Assembly: GCA_023614405.1 (NCBI GenBank)
Contig: CM042688.1
Coordinates: 374,839,331-374,903,330 of the forward strand
Direction of reading: 5' to 3'
Length of the DNA: 64,000 nt
DNA from: Avena insularis
Lineage: Eukaryota > Streptophyta > Magnoliopsida > Poales > Poaceae
Shown here: piece after piece, positions 26,794 to 41,818 of the stretch
Layout of the letters: each line of letters starts with the position of its first letter
How positions within the stretch are numbered: the first letter of the stretch is position 1
Notes under the pieces: generated by a model
Seen by the model: only the letters and a program-made list of their open reading frames with translations
Databases searched by the model: none
What the model was told of the DNA's origin: nothing
Translations under genes and position numbers: made by a program

Positions 26794-29700
26794 ACCACCA
26801 CCAGAGTCATTACATGTGTGTTCTTTTCCTAATCCATATGGATCCACCATAGTGATTGCATGTGTTCATTTCTTAAACCACATGGATTCACTAGAGTGAT
26901 TGCAAGTGTTCTCCTTTCCTAAACCACATCAAGAGTCATTGTATGTGTCTTCCTTTCCTAAACCACCAACAGAGTCATTGCATGTGGTTTCTTTTCCTAA
27001 ACCACCACTAGAGTCATTGCATGTGTGTTCTTTTCCTAAACCACACGGATCCACTAGATTCATTGCATGTGTGTTCTTTTACGAGACCACATGGATCCAC
27101 CAGAGTCAATTCATGTGTGTTCTTTTACTAAACCACCAACTAGAGTCATTGCATGTGTCTTCTTTTCCTAAACTACCACTAGTGGAATTGCATGTGTGTT
27201 CTTTTCCTAAACCACATGGATCCACCATTGTAATTGCATGTGTGTTCTTTTCCTAAACCAACACTAGAGTCATTTCATGTGTGTTCTTTTCCTAAACCAC
27301 ATGGATCCACTACAATTATTTCATGTGTGTTCCTTTCCTAAACCACATCTAGAGTCATTGCATGTGTCTTCTTTCCTAAACAACCACCAGAGTCATTGCA
27401 TGTGTGTTCTATTCCTAAACCACATGGATTCACCAGTGTCATTGCATGTGCGTTTCTCTCCTAAACCACCACTAGAGTAATTGCATGTGTGTTCTTTTCC
27501 TAAACCACATGGATCCACCTGAGTGATTTCATGTGTTTTTTTTCCTAAACAACATGGATCCACTAGAGTCATTACATGTGTGTTCTTTTTGTAAACCACA
27601 TGGATCCACCAGTGTCATTACATGTGTGTTCCTTTCCTAAACCACCATCAGAGTCATTGCATGTGTGTTTGTTTCCGAAACCACATGGATCCACTAGAGT
27701 TATTTCATGTGTGTTCCTTTCCTAAATCACATGGATCCACTAGAGTCATTGCAAGTGTATTCCTTTCCTAAACCACATCCAGAGTCATTGTATGTGTCTT
27801 CCTTTCCTAAACCAGCACCACATTCATTGCATGTGTGTTGTTTTCCTAAACCACATGGATCCACCAGAGTCACTGCATGTGTGTTCCTTTCCTAAACCAT
27901 ATCTAGAGTCATTGCATGTGTCTTTCTTTCCCAAACCACCACCAGAGTCATTGCATGTGTGTTCCTTTCCTAAACCACATGGATCCACCAGTGTAATTCC
28001 ATGTGTGCTCCTTTCCTAAACCACCACTAGAGTCATTGCATGTGTGTTGTTTTCCTAAACCACATGGCTCAACCAGAGTCATTGCATGTGTGTTCCTTTC
28101 CTAAACCACCACCAGAGTAATTGCACGTGTGTTCTTGTCCTAAACCACATGGATCCACCATAGTCATTGCATGTGTTCTTTTCTTAAACCACATGGATCC
28201 ACTAGAGTGATTGCAAGTGTTCTCCTTTCCTCAACGAAATCGAGAGTCATTGTATGTGTCTTCCTTTCCTAAACCACCAACAGAGTCATTGCATGTGGTT
28301 TCTTTTCCTAAACCACCACTAGAGTCATTGCATGTGTGTTGTTTTCCTAAACCACACGGATTAACTAGATTCATTGCATGTGTGTTCTTTTACGAGACCA
28401 CATGGATCCACCAGAGTCAATTCATGTGTGCTCTTTTACTAAACCACCACTAGAGTCATTGCATGTGTCTTCTTTTCCAAAACCACCACTAGTGGCATTG
28501 CATGTGTGTTCCTTTCCTAAACCACATGGATCCACCAGTGTAATTGGATGTGTGTTCTTTTCCTAAACCAACACTAGAGTCATTTCATGTTTATTCTTTT
28601 CCGAAACCACATGGATCCACTAGAGTCATTTCTTGTTTGTTCTTTTCCTAAACCACATGGATCCACTAGAGTCATTTCATGTGTGTTCCTTTCCTAAACC
28701 ACGTTCAGAGTCATTGCATTTGTGTTCTTTCCTAAACCACCACCGGAGTCATTGCATGTGTGTTCTATTCCTAAACCACACGGATTCACCAGTGTCATTG
28801 CATGTGCGTTCCTCTCCTAAACCACCACTAGAGTAATTGCATGTGTGTTCTTTTCCTAAACCACATGGATCCACCAGAGTCATTTCATGTGTGTTCTTTT
28901 CCTAAACACATGGATCCACCAGAGTCATTACATGTGTGTTCTTTTCGTAAACCACATGGATCCACCAGTGTCATTACATGTGTGTTCCTTTCCTAAACCA
29001 CCACCAGAGTCATTGCATGTGTGTTTGTTTCCTAAACCACATGGATCCACTAGAGTCGTTTCTTGTGTGTTCTTTTCCTAAACCACATGGATCCACTACA
29101 GTCATTGCAAGTCTATTCCTTTCCTAAACCACATCCGGAGTCATTGTATGTGTCTTGCTTTCCTAAACCAACACCTGATTCATTGCATGTGTGTTGTTTT
29201 CGTAATCCACATGGATCGACCAGAGTCATTGCATGTGTGTTCCTTTCCTCAACCACATCCAGAGTCATTGCATGTGTCTTCCTTTCCTAAACCACCACCA
29301 GAGTCATTGCATGTGTGTTCCTTTCCTAAACCACATGGATCCACCAGTGTCATTCCATGTGTGCTCCTTTCCTAAACCACCACTAGATTCATTGCATGAT
29401 GTGTTATTTTCCTAAACCACATGGATCCACTAGAGTCAGTTCATTTGTGTTCTTTTCCTAAACCACCACTAGAGTCATTGCATGTGTGTTCTTTTAGTAA
29501 ACCACATGGATCCATGAGTGTCATTCCATGTGTGTTCCTTTGCTAAACCACAACTAGAGTCATTGCATGTGTGTTATTTTCCTAAAGCACATTGCTCCAC
29601 CAGAGTCATTGCATGTGTCATGTTTTCCTAAACCACATGGATGCACTAGTGTCATTGCATATGTGTTCCTTTCCTAAACCACCACCAGAGGCATTACTAG

Positions 29701-31111
29701 TGTGTTCTTTTCCTAAACCACATGGATCCACCATAGTCATTGGATGTGTGTTCTTTTCTTAAACTACATGGGTCCACTAGAGTCATTGCAAGTTTTTCCT
29801 TTCCTAAACCACATACAGAGTTATTGCATGTGTCTTCCTTTCCTAAACCACCACCAGAGTCATTGCATGTGTGTTCTTTTCCTAAACCACCACTAGAGTC
29901 ATTGCATATGTGTTCTTTTCCTAAACCACATGGATCGACCAGATTCATTGCATGTGTGTTCTTTTCCTGAACCACATAGATCCACCAGAGTCATTTTCTG
30001 TGTGTTCTTTTCCTAAACCACCACTAGAGTCATTGCATGTATGTTCTTTTCCTAAACCACATGGATCCACTAGAGTCATTTCATGAGTGTTCCTTTCCTA
30101 AACCACATCCAGAGTCATTACATGTGTCTTCTTTCCTAAACCACCACCAGAGTCATTGCATATCTGTTCTTTTCCTAAACCACATGGACTCACCAGTGTC
30201 ATTGCATGTGTGTTCCTCTCCTCAACCACCACTAGAGTCATTGCATGTGTGTTCTTTTCCTAAACCATGTGGATCAACCAGAGTCATTTCATGTGTGTTA
30301 TTTTCCTAAAGCACCACCAGACCCATTGCATGTGCATTCTTTTCCTAAACCACATGGATCCAACAATGTCATTGTGTGTGTGTTCCTTCCCTAACCCACC
30401 ACTAGAGTCGTTGCATGTGTGTTCTTTTGCTAAACCACATGGATCCACCAGAGTCATTTCATGTGTGTTCTTTTACTAAACCACCACTAGAGTCATTGCA
30501 TGTATCTTCTTTTCCTAAACCACAACTAGTGGCATTGCATGTGTGTTCCTTTCCTAAACCACATGGATCCACCAGTGTAATTGTATGTGTGTTCTTTTCG
30601 TAAACCAACAATAGAGTCATTTCATGTGTGTTCTTTTCCTAAACCACATGGATCCACTAGAGTCATTGCATGTGTGTTCCTTTCCTAAACCACATCCAGA
30701 GTCATTGCATGTGTCTTCCTTTCCTAAACCACCACCAGAGTCATGCATGTGTGTTCCTTTCCTAAACCACCACTAGAGTCATTGCATGTGTGTTCTTTTC
30801 CTAAACCACATGGATCCACCAGAGTCATTTCAATTGTGTTCTTTTCCTAAACCACCACTAGAGTCATTGCATGTATGTTCTTTTAGTAAACCACATGGAT
30901 CGACTGGTGTCATTGCATGTGTGTTCCTTTCCTAAACAACCAATAGAGTCATTGAATGTGTGTTGTTTTCCTAAAGCACATGGCTCCACCAGAGTCATTG
31001 CATGTGTCATGTTTTCCTTAACCACATGGATGCACTAGTGTCATTGCATGTCTGTTCCTTTCATAAACCACCACCAGAGGCATTACACGTGTGTTATTTT
31101 CCTAAACCACA

Positions 31112-34100
31112 TTGATCGACCATAGTCATTGGATGTGTGTTCTTTTCCTAAACTGCATGGATCCACTAGAGTCATTGCAAGTGTGTTCCTTTCCTAAACC
31201 ACATACAGAGTCATTGTATGTGTCTTCCTTTCCTAAACCACCACCAGAGTCATTGCATGTGTCTTCTTTTCCTAAACCACCACTAGAGTCATTACATGTG
31301 TGTTCTTTTCCTAAACCAGATGGATTGACCAGATTCATTAAATGTGTGTTCTTTTCCTAGACCACATGGATCCACCAGAGTCATTTCATGTGTGTTCTTT
31401 TCCTAAACCACCACTAGAGTCATTTCATGTATGTTCTTTTCCTAAACCAGATGGATCCACTAGAGTCATTTCATGTGTGTTCCTTTCCTAAACCACATCC
31501 GGAGTTATTGCATGTGTCTTCTTTCCTAAACCACCACCAGAGTCATTGCATATGTGTTAATTTCCTAAACCACATGGATTCACTAGTGTCATTGCATGTG
31601 TGTTCCTCTCCTCAACCACCACTAGAGTCATTGCATGTGTGTTCTTTTCCTAAACCACGTGGATCAACCAGAGTCATTTCATGCGTGTTCTTTTCCTAAA
31701 GCACCACGAGACTCATTGCATGTGCGTTCTTTTCCTAAACCACATGGATCCAACAATGTCATTGTGTGTGTTCCTTCCCTAACCCAACACTAGAGTCGTT
31801 GCACGTGTGTTTTTTCCTAAACCACATGGATCCCCAGAGTAATTACATGTGTGTTCTTCTCGTAAACCACATGGATCCACCAGTGTCATTACATGTGTGT
31901 TCCTTTCCTAAACCACCACCAGAGTCATTGCATGTCTGTTCGTTTCCTAAACCACATGGATCCACCAGAGTCATTGCATGTGTGTTCTTTTCCTCAACCA
32001 CATGGATCCACTAGAGTCATTGCAAGTGTATTCCCTTCCTAAAGCACATCTAGAGTCATTGTATGTGGCTTCCTTTCCTAAACCAGCACCAGATTCATTG
32101 CATGTGTGTTCTTTTCCTAACCCACATGGATCCACCAGAGTCATTACATGTGTGTTCTTTTCCTAAACCCCATGGATCCACCAGATTCATTGCATGTGTG
32201 TTCTTTTGCTAAACCACCACCAGAGTCATTTCATGCGTGTTCTTTAACTAAACACCACCAGAATCATTGCATGTGTCTTCTTTTCCTAAACCACCACTAG
32301 AGTCATTGCATGTGTGTTCCTTTCCTAAACCACATGGATCCACCAGTGTCATTGCATGTGTGTTCTTTTCTTAAACCACGACTAGAGTAATTACATGCGT
32401 GTTCTTGTCCTAAACCGCATGGATCCACTAGAGTCATTGCATGTGTATTCCTTTCCTAAACAACATGGATCCACCAGATTCATTACATGTGTGTTCTTTT
32501 CGTAAACCACATGGATCCACCAGTGTCATTACATGTGTGTTCCTTTCCTAAACCACCACCAGAGTCATTGCATGTGTGTTTGTTTCCTAAACCACATGGA
32601 TCCACTAGAGTCATTTCATGTGTGCTATTTTCCTAAACCACACGGATCCACTAGAGTCATTGCAAGTGTATTCCTTTCCTAAACCACATCCAGAGTCATT
32701 GTATGTGTCTTCCTTTCCTAAACCAGCACCAGATTCATTGCATGTGTGTTGTTTTCCTAATCCACATGGATCGACCAGAGTCATTGCATGTGTGTTCCTT
32801 TCCTCAACCACATCTAGAGTCATTGCATGTGTCTTCCTTTCCTAAACCACCACCAGAGTCATTACATGTGTGTTCCTTTCCTAAACCACATGGATCCACC
32901 AGTGTCATTCCATGTGTGCTCCTTTCCTAAACCACCACTAGATTCATTGCATTATGTGTTATTTTCCTAAACCACATGGATCCACTAGAGTCATTTCATT
33001 TGTGTTCTTTTCCTAAACCACCACTAGAGTCATTGCATGTGTGTTCTTTTAGTAAACCACATGGATCCACGAGTGTCATTCCATGTGTGTTCCTTTGCTA
33101 AACCACAACTAGAGTCATTGCATGTGTGTTATTTTCCTAAAGCACATTGCTCCACCAGAGTCATTGCATGTGTCATGTTTTCCTAAACCACATGGATGCA
33201 CTAGTGTTATTGCATGTGTGTTCCTTTCCTAAACCACCACCAGAGGCATTACACGTGTGTTCTTTTCCTAAACCACATGGATCCACCATAGTCATTGGAT
33301 GTGTGTTCTTTTCCTAAACTACATGGATCCACTAGAGTCATTGCAAGTTTGTTCCTTTCCTAAACCACATACAGAGTCATTGCATGTGTCTTCCTTTCCT
33401 AAACCACCACCAGAGTCATTGCATGTGTGTTCTTTTCCTAAACCACCACTAGAGTCATTGCATATGTGTTCTTTTCCTAAACCACATGGATCGACCAGAT
33501 TCATTGCATGTGTGTTCTTTTCCTCAACCACGTAGATCCACCAGAGTCATTTTTGTGTGTTCTTTTCCTAAACCACCACTAGAGTCATTGCATGTATGTT
33601 CTTTTCCTAAACCACATGGATCCACTAGAGTCATTTCATGAGTGTACCTTTCCTAAACCACATCCAGAGTCATTGCATGTGTCTTCTTTCCTAAACCACC
33701 ACCAGAGTTATTGCATATCTGTTCTTTTCCTAAACCACATGGATTCACCAGTGTCATTGCATGTGTGTTCCTCTCATCAACCACCACTAGAGTCATTGCA
33801 TGTGTGTTCTTTTCCTAAACCATGTGGATCCACCAGAGTCATTTCATGTGTGTTCTTTTCCTAAAGCACCACCAGACCCATTGCATGTGCGTTCTTTTCC
33901 TAAACCACATGGATCCAACAATGTCATTGTGTGTGTGTTCCTTCCCTAACCCACCACTAGAGTCGTTGCATGTGTGTTCTTTTCGTAGACCACATGGATC
34001 CACCAGAGTCATTTCATGTGTGTTCTTTTACTAAACCACCACTAGAGTCATTGCATGTGTCTTCTTTTCCTAAACCACCACTAGTGGCATTGCATGTGTG

Positions 34101-34893
34101 TTCCTTTCCTAAACCACATGGATCCACCAGTGTAATTGTATGTGTGTTCTTTTCCTAAACCAACAATAGAGTCATTTCATGTGTGTTCTTTTCCTAAAGC
34201 ACATGGATCCACTAGAGTCATTGCATGTGTGTTCCTTTCCTAAACCACATCCAGAGTCATTGCATGTGTCTTCCTTTCCTAAACCACCACCAGAGTCATG
34301 CATGTGTGTTCCTTTCTGAAACCACCACTAGATTCATTGCATGTGTGTTCGTTTCCTAAACCACATGGATCCACCAGAGTCATTTCATTTGTGTTCTTTT
34401 CCTAAACCACCACTAGAGTCATTGCATGTGTGTTCTTTTAGTAAACCACATGGATCAACCGGTGTCATTGCATGTGTGTTCCTTTCCTAAACCACCAATA
34501 GAGTCATTGCATGTGTGTTGTTTTCCTAAAGCACATGGCTCCACCAGAGTCATTGCATGTGTCATGTTTTCCTAAACCACATGGATGCACTAGTGTCATT
34601 GCATGTCTGTTCCTTTCCTAAACCACCACCAAAGGCATTACACGTGTGTTCTTTTCCTAAACTACATCGATCCACCATAGTCATTGGATGTGTGTTCTTT
34701 TCCTAAACTGCATGGATCCACTAGAGTCATTGCAAGTGTGTTCCTTTCCTAAACCACATACAGAGTCATTGTATGTGTCTTCCTTTCCTAAACCACCACC
34801 AGAGTCATTGCATGTGTCTTCTTTTCCTAAACCACCACTAGAGTCATTACATGTGTGTTCTTTTCCTAAACCAGATGGATTGACCAGATTCAT
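31112..34893 (+). repeat. Block duplicated at 38045-41818 (offset about 6925-6933 bp)
   Basis: About 3.8 kb of ordered variant units recur at offsets of 6933 bp on the left (31112/38045, 31427/38360) and 6924-6925 bp further right (32618/39543, 33299/40223, 33822/40747, 33970/40895, 34681/41606). Small indels explain the shift. The same left segment also has a copy at offset 5409 (31427/36836, 31978/37387). Confidence 0.8.
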
Positions 34894-36750
34894 TAAATGT
34901 GTGTTCTTTTGCTAAACCACATGGATCCACCAGAGTCATTTCATGTGTGTTCTTTTACTAAACCACCACTAGAGTCATTGCATGTATCTTCTTTTCCTAA
35001 ACCACCACTAGTGGCATTGCATGTGTGTTCCTTTCCTAAATCACATGGATCCACCAGTGTAATTGTATGTGTGTTCTTTTCCTAAACCAACAATAGAGTC
35101 ATTTCATGTGTGTTCTTTTCCTAAACCACATGGATCCACTAGAGTCATTGCATGTGTGTTCCTTTCCTAAACCACATCCAGAGTCATTGCATGTGTCTTC
35201 CTTTCCTAAACCACCACCAGAGTCATGCATGTGTGTTCCTTTCCTAAACCACCACTAGAGTCATTGCATGTGTGTTCTTTTCCTAAACCACTTGGATCCA
35301 CCAGAGTCATTTCAATTGTGTTCTTTTCCTAAACCACCACTAGAGTCATTGGATGTGTGTTCTTTTAGTAAACCACATGGATCGACCGGTGTCATTGCAT
35401 GTGTGTTCCTTTCCTAAACAACCAATAGAGTCATTGAATGTGTGTTGTTTTCCTAAAGCACATGGCTCCACCAGAGTCATTGCATGTGTCATGTTTTCCT
35501 TAACCACATGGATGCACTAGTGTCATTGCTTGTCTGTTCCTTTCATAAACCACCACCAGAGGCATTACACGTGTGTTATTTTCCTAAACCACATTGATCG
35601 ACCATAGTCATTGGATGTGTGTTCTTTTCCTAAACTGCATGGATCCACTAGAGTCATTGCAAGTGTGTTCCTTTCCTAAACCACATACAGAGTCATTGTA
35701 TGTGTCTTCCTTTCCTAAACCACCACCAGAGTCATTGCATGTGTCTTCTTTTCCTAAACCACCACTAGAGTCATTACATGTGTGTTCTTTTCCTAAACCA
35801 GATGGATTGACCAGATTCATTAAATGTGTGTTCTTTTGCTAAACCACATGGATCCACCAGAGTCATTTCATGTGTGTTCTTTTACTAAACCACCACTAGA
35901 GTCATTGCATGTATCTTCTTTTCCTAAACCACCACTAGTGGCATTGCATGTGTGTTCCTTTCCTAAACCACATGGATCCACCAGTGTAATTGTATGTGTG
36001 TTCTTTTCCTAAACCAACAATAGAGTCATTTCATGTGTGTTCTTTTCCTAAACCACATGGATCCACTAGAGTCATTGCATGTGTGTTCCTTTCCTAAACC
36101 ACATCCAGAGTCATTGCATGTGTCTTCCTTTCCTAAACCACCACCAGAGTCATGCATGTGTGTTCCTTTCCTAAACCACCACTAGAGTCATTGCATGTGT
36201 GTTCTTTTCCTAAACCACATGGATCCACCAGAGTCATTTCAATTGTGTTCTTTTCCTAAACCACCACTAGAGTCATTGCATGTGTGTTCTTTTAGTAAAC
36301 CACATGGATCGACCGGTGTCATTGCATGTGTGTTCCTTTCCTAAACAACCAATAGAGTCATTGAATGTGTGTTGTTTTCCTAAAGCACATGGCTACACCA
36401 GAGTCATTGCATGTGTCATGTTTTCCTTAACCACATGGATGCACTAGTGTCATTGCATGTCTGTTCCTTTCATAAACCACCACCAGAGGCATTACACGTG
36501 TGTTATTTTCCTAAACCACATTGATCGACCATAGTCATTGGATGTGTGTTCTTTTCCTAAACTGCATGGATCCACTAGAGTCATTGCAAGTGTGTTCCTT
36601 TCCTAAACCACATACAGAGTCATTGTATGTGTCTTCCTTTCCTAAACCACCACCAGAGTCATTGCATGTGTCTTCTTTTCCTAAACCACCACTAGAGTCA
36701 TTACATGTGTGTTCTTTTCCTAAACCAGATGGATTGACCAGATTCATTAA
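33970..36750 (+). repeat. 927-bp unit in three tandem copies
   Basis: Copies start at 33970, 34897 and 35824 (or at 34681, 35608 and 36535 when anchored on another unit), with an exact step of 927 bp. The second and third copies are nearly identical. The series stops near 36750, where CCTAGACCAC replaces GCTAAACCAC. Confidence 0.85.
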
Positions 36751-39180
36751 ATGTGTGTTCTTTTCCTAGACCACATGGATCCACCAGAGTCATTTCATGT
36801 GTGTTCTTTTCCTAAACCACCACTAGAGTCATTTCATGTATGTTCTTTTCCTAAACCAGATGGATCCACTAGAGTCATTTCATGTGTGTTCCTTTCCTAA
36901 ACCACATCCGGAGTTATTGCATGTGTCGTCTTTCCTAAACCACCACCAGAGTCATTGCATATGTGTTAATTTCCTAAACCACATGGATTCACTAGTGTCG
37001 TTGCATGTGTGTTCCTCTCCTCAACCACCACTAGAGTCATTGCATGTGTGTTCTTTTCCTAAACCACGTGGATCAACCAGAGTCATTTCATGCGTGTTCT
37101 TTTCCTAAAGCACCACGAGACTCATTGCATGTGCGTTCTTTTCCTAAACCACATGGATCCAACAATGTCATTGTGTGTGTTCCTTCCCTAACCCAACACT
37201 ACAGTCGTTGCACGTGTGTTTTTTCCTAAACCACATGGATCCCCAGAGTAATTACATGTGTGTTCTTTTCGTAAACCACATGGATCCACCAGTGTCATTA
37301 CATGTGTGTTCCTTTCCTAAACCACCACCAGAGTCATTGCATGTCTGTTCGTTTCCTAAACCACATGGATCCACCAGAGTCATTGCATGTGTGTTCTTTT
37401 CCTCAACCACATGGATCCACTAGAGTCATTGCAAGTGTATTCCCTTCCTAAAGCACATCTAGAGTCATTGTATGTGGCTTCCTTTCCTAAACCAGCACCA
37501 GATTCATTGCATGTGTGTTCTTTTCCTAACCCACATGGATCCACCAGAGTCATTGCATGTGTGTTCTTTTCCTAAACCCCATGGATCCACCAGATTCATT
37601 GCATGTGTGTTCTTTTGCTCAACCACCACCAGAGTCATTTCATGCGTGTTCTTTTACTAAACACCACCAGAATCATTGCATGTGTCTTCTTTTCCTAAAC
37701 CACCACTAGAGTCATTGCATGTGTGTTCTTTTCCTAAACCACATGGATCCACCAGAGTCATTTCAATTGTGTTCTTTTCCTAAACCACCACTAGAGTCAT
37801 TGCATGTGTGTTCTTTTAGTAAACCACATGGATCGACTGGTGTCATTGCATGTGTGTTCCTTTCCTAAACAACCAATAGAGTCATTGAATGTGTGTTGTT
37901 TTCCTAAAGCACATGGCTCCACCAGAGTCATTGCATGTGTCATGTTTTCCTTAACCACATGGATGCACTAGTGTCATTGCATGTCAGTTCCTTTCATAAA
38001 CCACCACCAGAGGCATTACACGTGTGTTATTTTCCTAAACCACATTGATCGACCATAGTCATTGGATGTGTGTTCTTTTCCTAAACTGCATGGATCCACT
38101 AGAGTCATTGCAAGTGTGTTCCTTTCCTAAACCACATACAGAGTCATTGTATGTGTCTTCCTTTCCTAAACCACCACTAGAGTCATTGCATGTGTCTTCT
38201 TTTCCTAAACCACCACTAGAGTCATTACATGTGTGTTCTTTTCCTAAACCAGATGGATTGACCAGATTCATTAAATGTGTGTTCTTTTCCTAGACCACAT
38301 GGATCCACCAGAGTCATTTCATGTGTGTTCTTTTCCTAAACCACCACTAGAGTCATTTCATGTATGTTCTTTTCCTAAACCAGATGGATCCACTAGAGTC
38401 ATTTCATGTGTGTTCCTTTCCTAAACCACATCCGGAGTTATTGCATGTGTCTTCTTTCCTAAACCACCACCAGAGTCATTGCATATGTGTTAATTTCCTA
38501 AACCACATGGATTCACTAGTGTCATTGCATGTGTGTTCCTCTCCTCAACCACCACTAGAGTCATTGCATGTGTGTTCTTTTCCTAAACCACGTGGATCAA
38601 CCAGAGTCATTTCATGCGTGTTATTTTCCTAAAGCACCACGAGACTCATTGCATGTGCGTTCTTTTCCTAAACCACATGGATCCAACAATGTCATTGTGT
38701 GTTCCTTCCCTAACCCAACACTAGAGTCGCACGGTGTTTTTCCTAAACCACATGGATCCCTGAGTAATTACATGTGTGTTCTTCTCGTAAACCACATGGA
38801 TCCACCAGTGTCATTACATGTGTGTTCCTTTCCTAAACCACCACCAGAGTCATTGCATGTCTGTTCGTTTCCTAAACCACATGGATCCACCAGAGTCATT
38901 GCATGTGTGTTCTTTTCCTCAACCACATGGATCCACTAGAGTCATTGCAAGTGTATTCCCTTCCTAAAGCACATCTAGAGTCATTGTATGTGGCTTCCTT
39001 TCCTAAACCAGCACCAGATTCATTCCATGTGTGTTCTTTTCCTAACCCACATGGATCCACCAGAGTCATTGCATGTGTGTTCTTTTCCTAAACCCCATGG
39101 ATCCACCAGATTCATTGCATGTGTGTTCTTTTGCTCAACCACCACCAGAGTCATTTCATGCGTGTTCTTTTACTAAACAC
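36521..39180 (+). repeat. 1.5-kb duplication (offset 1516-1524 bp)
   Basis: Units from 36535 to about 37660 recur from 38059 to about 39176. The offset falls from 1524 to 1516 bp across short deletions at about 38697-38765 in the second copy. Confidence 0.78.
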
Positions 39181-41818
39181 CACCAGAATCATTGCATGTG
39201 TCTTCTTTTCCTAAACCACCACTAGAGTCATTGCATGTGTGTTCCTTTCCTAAACCACATGGATCCACCAGTGTCATTGCATGTGTGTTCTTTTCTTAAA
39301 CCACGACTAGAGTAATTACATGCGTGTTCTTGTCCTAAACCGCATGGATCCACTAGAGTCATTGCATGTGTATTCCTTTCCTAAACAACATGGATCCACC
39401 AGATTCATTACATGTGTGTTCTTTTCGTAAACCACATGGATCCACCAGTGTCATTACATGTGTGTTCCTTTCCTAAACCACCACCAGAGTCATTGCATGT
39501 GTGTTTGTTTCCTAAACCACATGGATCCACTAGAGTCATTTCATGTGTGTTATTTTCCTAAACCACACGGATCCACTAGAGTCATTGCAAGTGTATTCCT
39601 TTCCTAAACCACATCCAGAGTCATTGTATGTGTCTTCCTTTCCTAAACCAGCACCAGATTCATTGCATGTGTGTTGTTTTCCTAATCCACATGGATCGAC
39701 TGAGTCATTGCATGTGTGTTCCTTTCCTCAACCACATCTAGAGTCATTGCATGTGTCTTCCTTTCCTAAACCACCACCAGAGTCATTGCATGTGTGTTCC
39801 TTTCCTAAACCACATGGATCCACCAGTGTCATTCCATGTGTGCTCCTTTCCTAAACCACCACTAGATTCATTGCATTATGTGTAATTTTCCTAAACCACA
39901 TGGATCCACTAGAGTCATTTCATTTGTGTTCTTTTCCTAAACCACCACTAGAGTCATTGCATGTGTGTTATTTTAGTAAACCACATGGATCCACGAGTGT
40001 CATTCCATGTGTGTTCCTTTGCTAAACCACAACTAGAGTCATTGCATGTGTGTTATTTTCCTAAAGCACATTGCTCCACCAGAGTCATTGCATGTGTCAT
40101 GTTTTCCTAAACCACATGGATGCACTAGTGTTATTGCATGTGTGTTCCTTTCCTAAACCACCACCAGAGGCATTACACGTGTGTTCTTTTCCTAAACCAC
40201 ATGGATCCACCATAGTCATTGGATGTGTGTTCTTTTCCTAAACTACATGGATCCACTAGAGTCATTGCAAGTTTGTTCCTTTCCTAAACCACATACAGAG
40301 TCATTGCATGTGTCTTCCTTTCCTAAACCACCACCAGAGTCATTGCATGTGTGTTCTTTTCCTAAACCACCACTAGAGTCATTGCATATGTGTTCTTTTC
40401 CTAAACCACATGGATCGACCAGATTCATTGCATGTGTGTTCTTTTCCTCAACCACGTAGATCCACCAGAGTCATTTTATGTGTGTTCTTTTCCTAAACCA
40501 CCACTAGAGTCATTGCATGTATGTTCTTTTCCTAAACCACATGGATCCACTAGAGTGATTTCATGAGTGTTCCTTTCCTAAACGACATCCAGAGTCATTG
40601 CATGTGTCTTCTTTCCTAAACCACCACCAGAGTCATTGCATATCTGTTCTTTTCCTAAACCACATGGATTCACCAGTGTCATTGCATGTGTGTTCCTCTC
40701 ATAAACCACCACTAGAGTCATTGCATGTGTGTTCTTTTCCTAAACCATGTGGATCCACCAGAGTCATTTCATGTGTGTTCTTTTCCTAAAGCACCACCAG
40801 ACCCATTGCATGTGCGTTCTTTTCCTAAACCACATGGATCCAACAATGTCATTGTGTGTGTGTTCCTTCCCTAACCCACCACTAGAGTCGTTGCATGTGT
40901 GTTCTTTTCGTAGACCACATGGATCCACCAGAGTCATTTCATGTGTGTTCTTTTACTAAACCACCACTAGAGTCATTGCATGTGTCTTCTTTTCCTAAAC
41001 CACCACTAGTGGCATTGCACGTGTGTTCCTTTCCTAAACCACATGGATCCACCAGTGTAATTGTATGTGTGTTCTTTTCCTAAACCAACAATAGAGTCAT
41101 TTCATGTGTGTTCTTTTCCTAAAGCACATGGATCCACTAGAGTCATTGCATGTGTGTTCCTTTCCTAAACCACATCCAGAGTCATTGCATGTGTCTTCCT
41201 TTCCTAAACCACCACCAGAGTCATGCATGTGTGTTCCTTTCTGAAACCACCACTAGAGTCATTGCATGTGTGTTCGTTTCCTAAACCACATGGATCCACC
41301 AGAGTCATTTCATTTGTGTTCTTTTCCTAAACCACCACTAGAGTCATTGCATGTGTGTTCTTTTAGTAAACCACATGGATCAACCGGTGTCATTGCATGT
41401 GTGTTCCTTTCCTAAACCACCAATAGAGTCATTGCATGTGTGTTGTTTTCCTAAAGCACATGGCTCCACCAGAGTCATTGCATGTGTCATGTTTTCCTAA
41501 ACCACATGGATGCACTAGTGTCATTGCATGTCTGTTCCTTTCCTAAACCACCACCAAAGGCATTACACGTGTGTTCTTTTCCTAAACTACATCGATCCAC
41601 CATAGTCATTGGATGTGTGTTCTTTTCCTAAACTGCATGGATCCACTAGAGTCATTGCAAGTGTGTTCCTTTCCTAAACCACATACAGATTCATTGTATG
41701 TGTCTTCCTTTCCCAAACCATCACCAGAGTCATTACATGTGTCTTCTTTTCCTAAACCACCACTAGAGTAATTACATGTGTGTTCTTTTCCTAAACCACA
41801 TGGATCAACAAGATCCAT

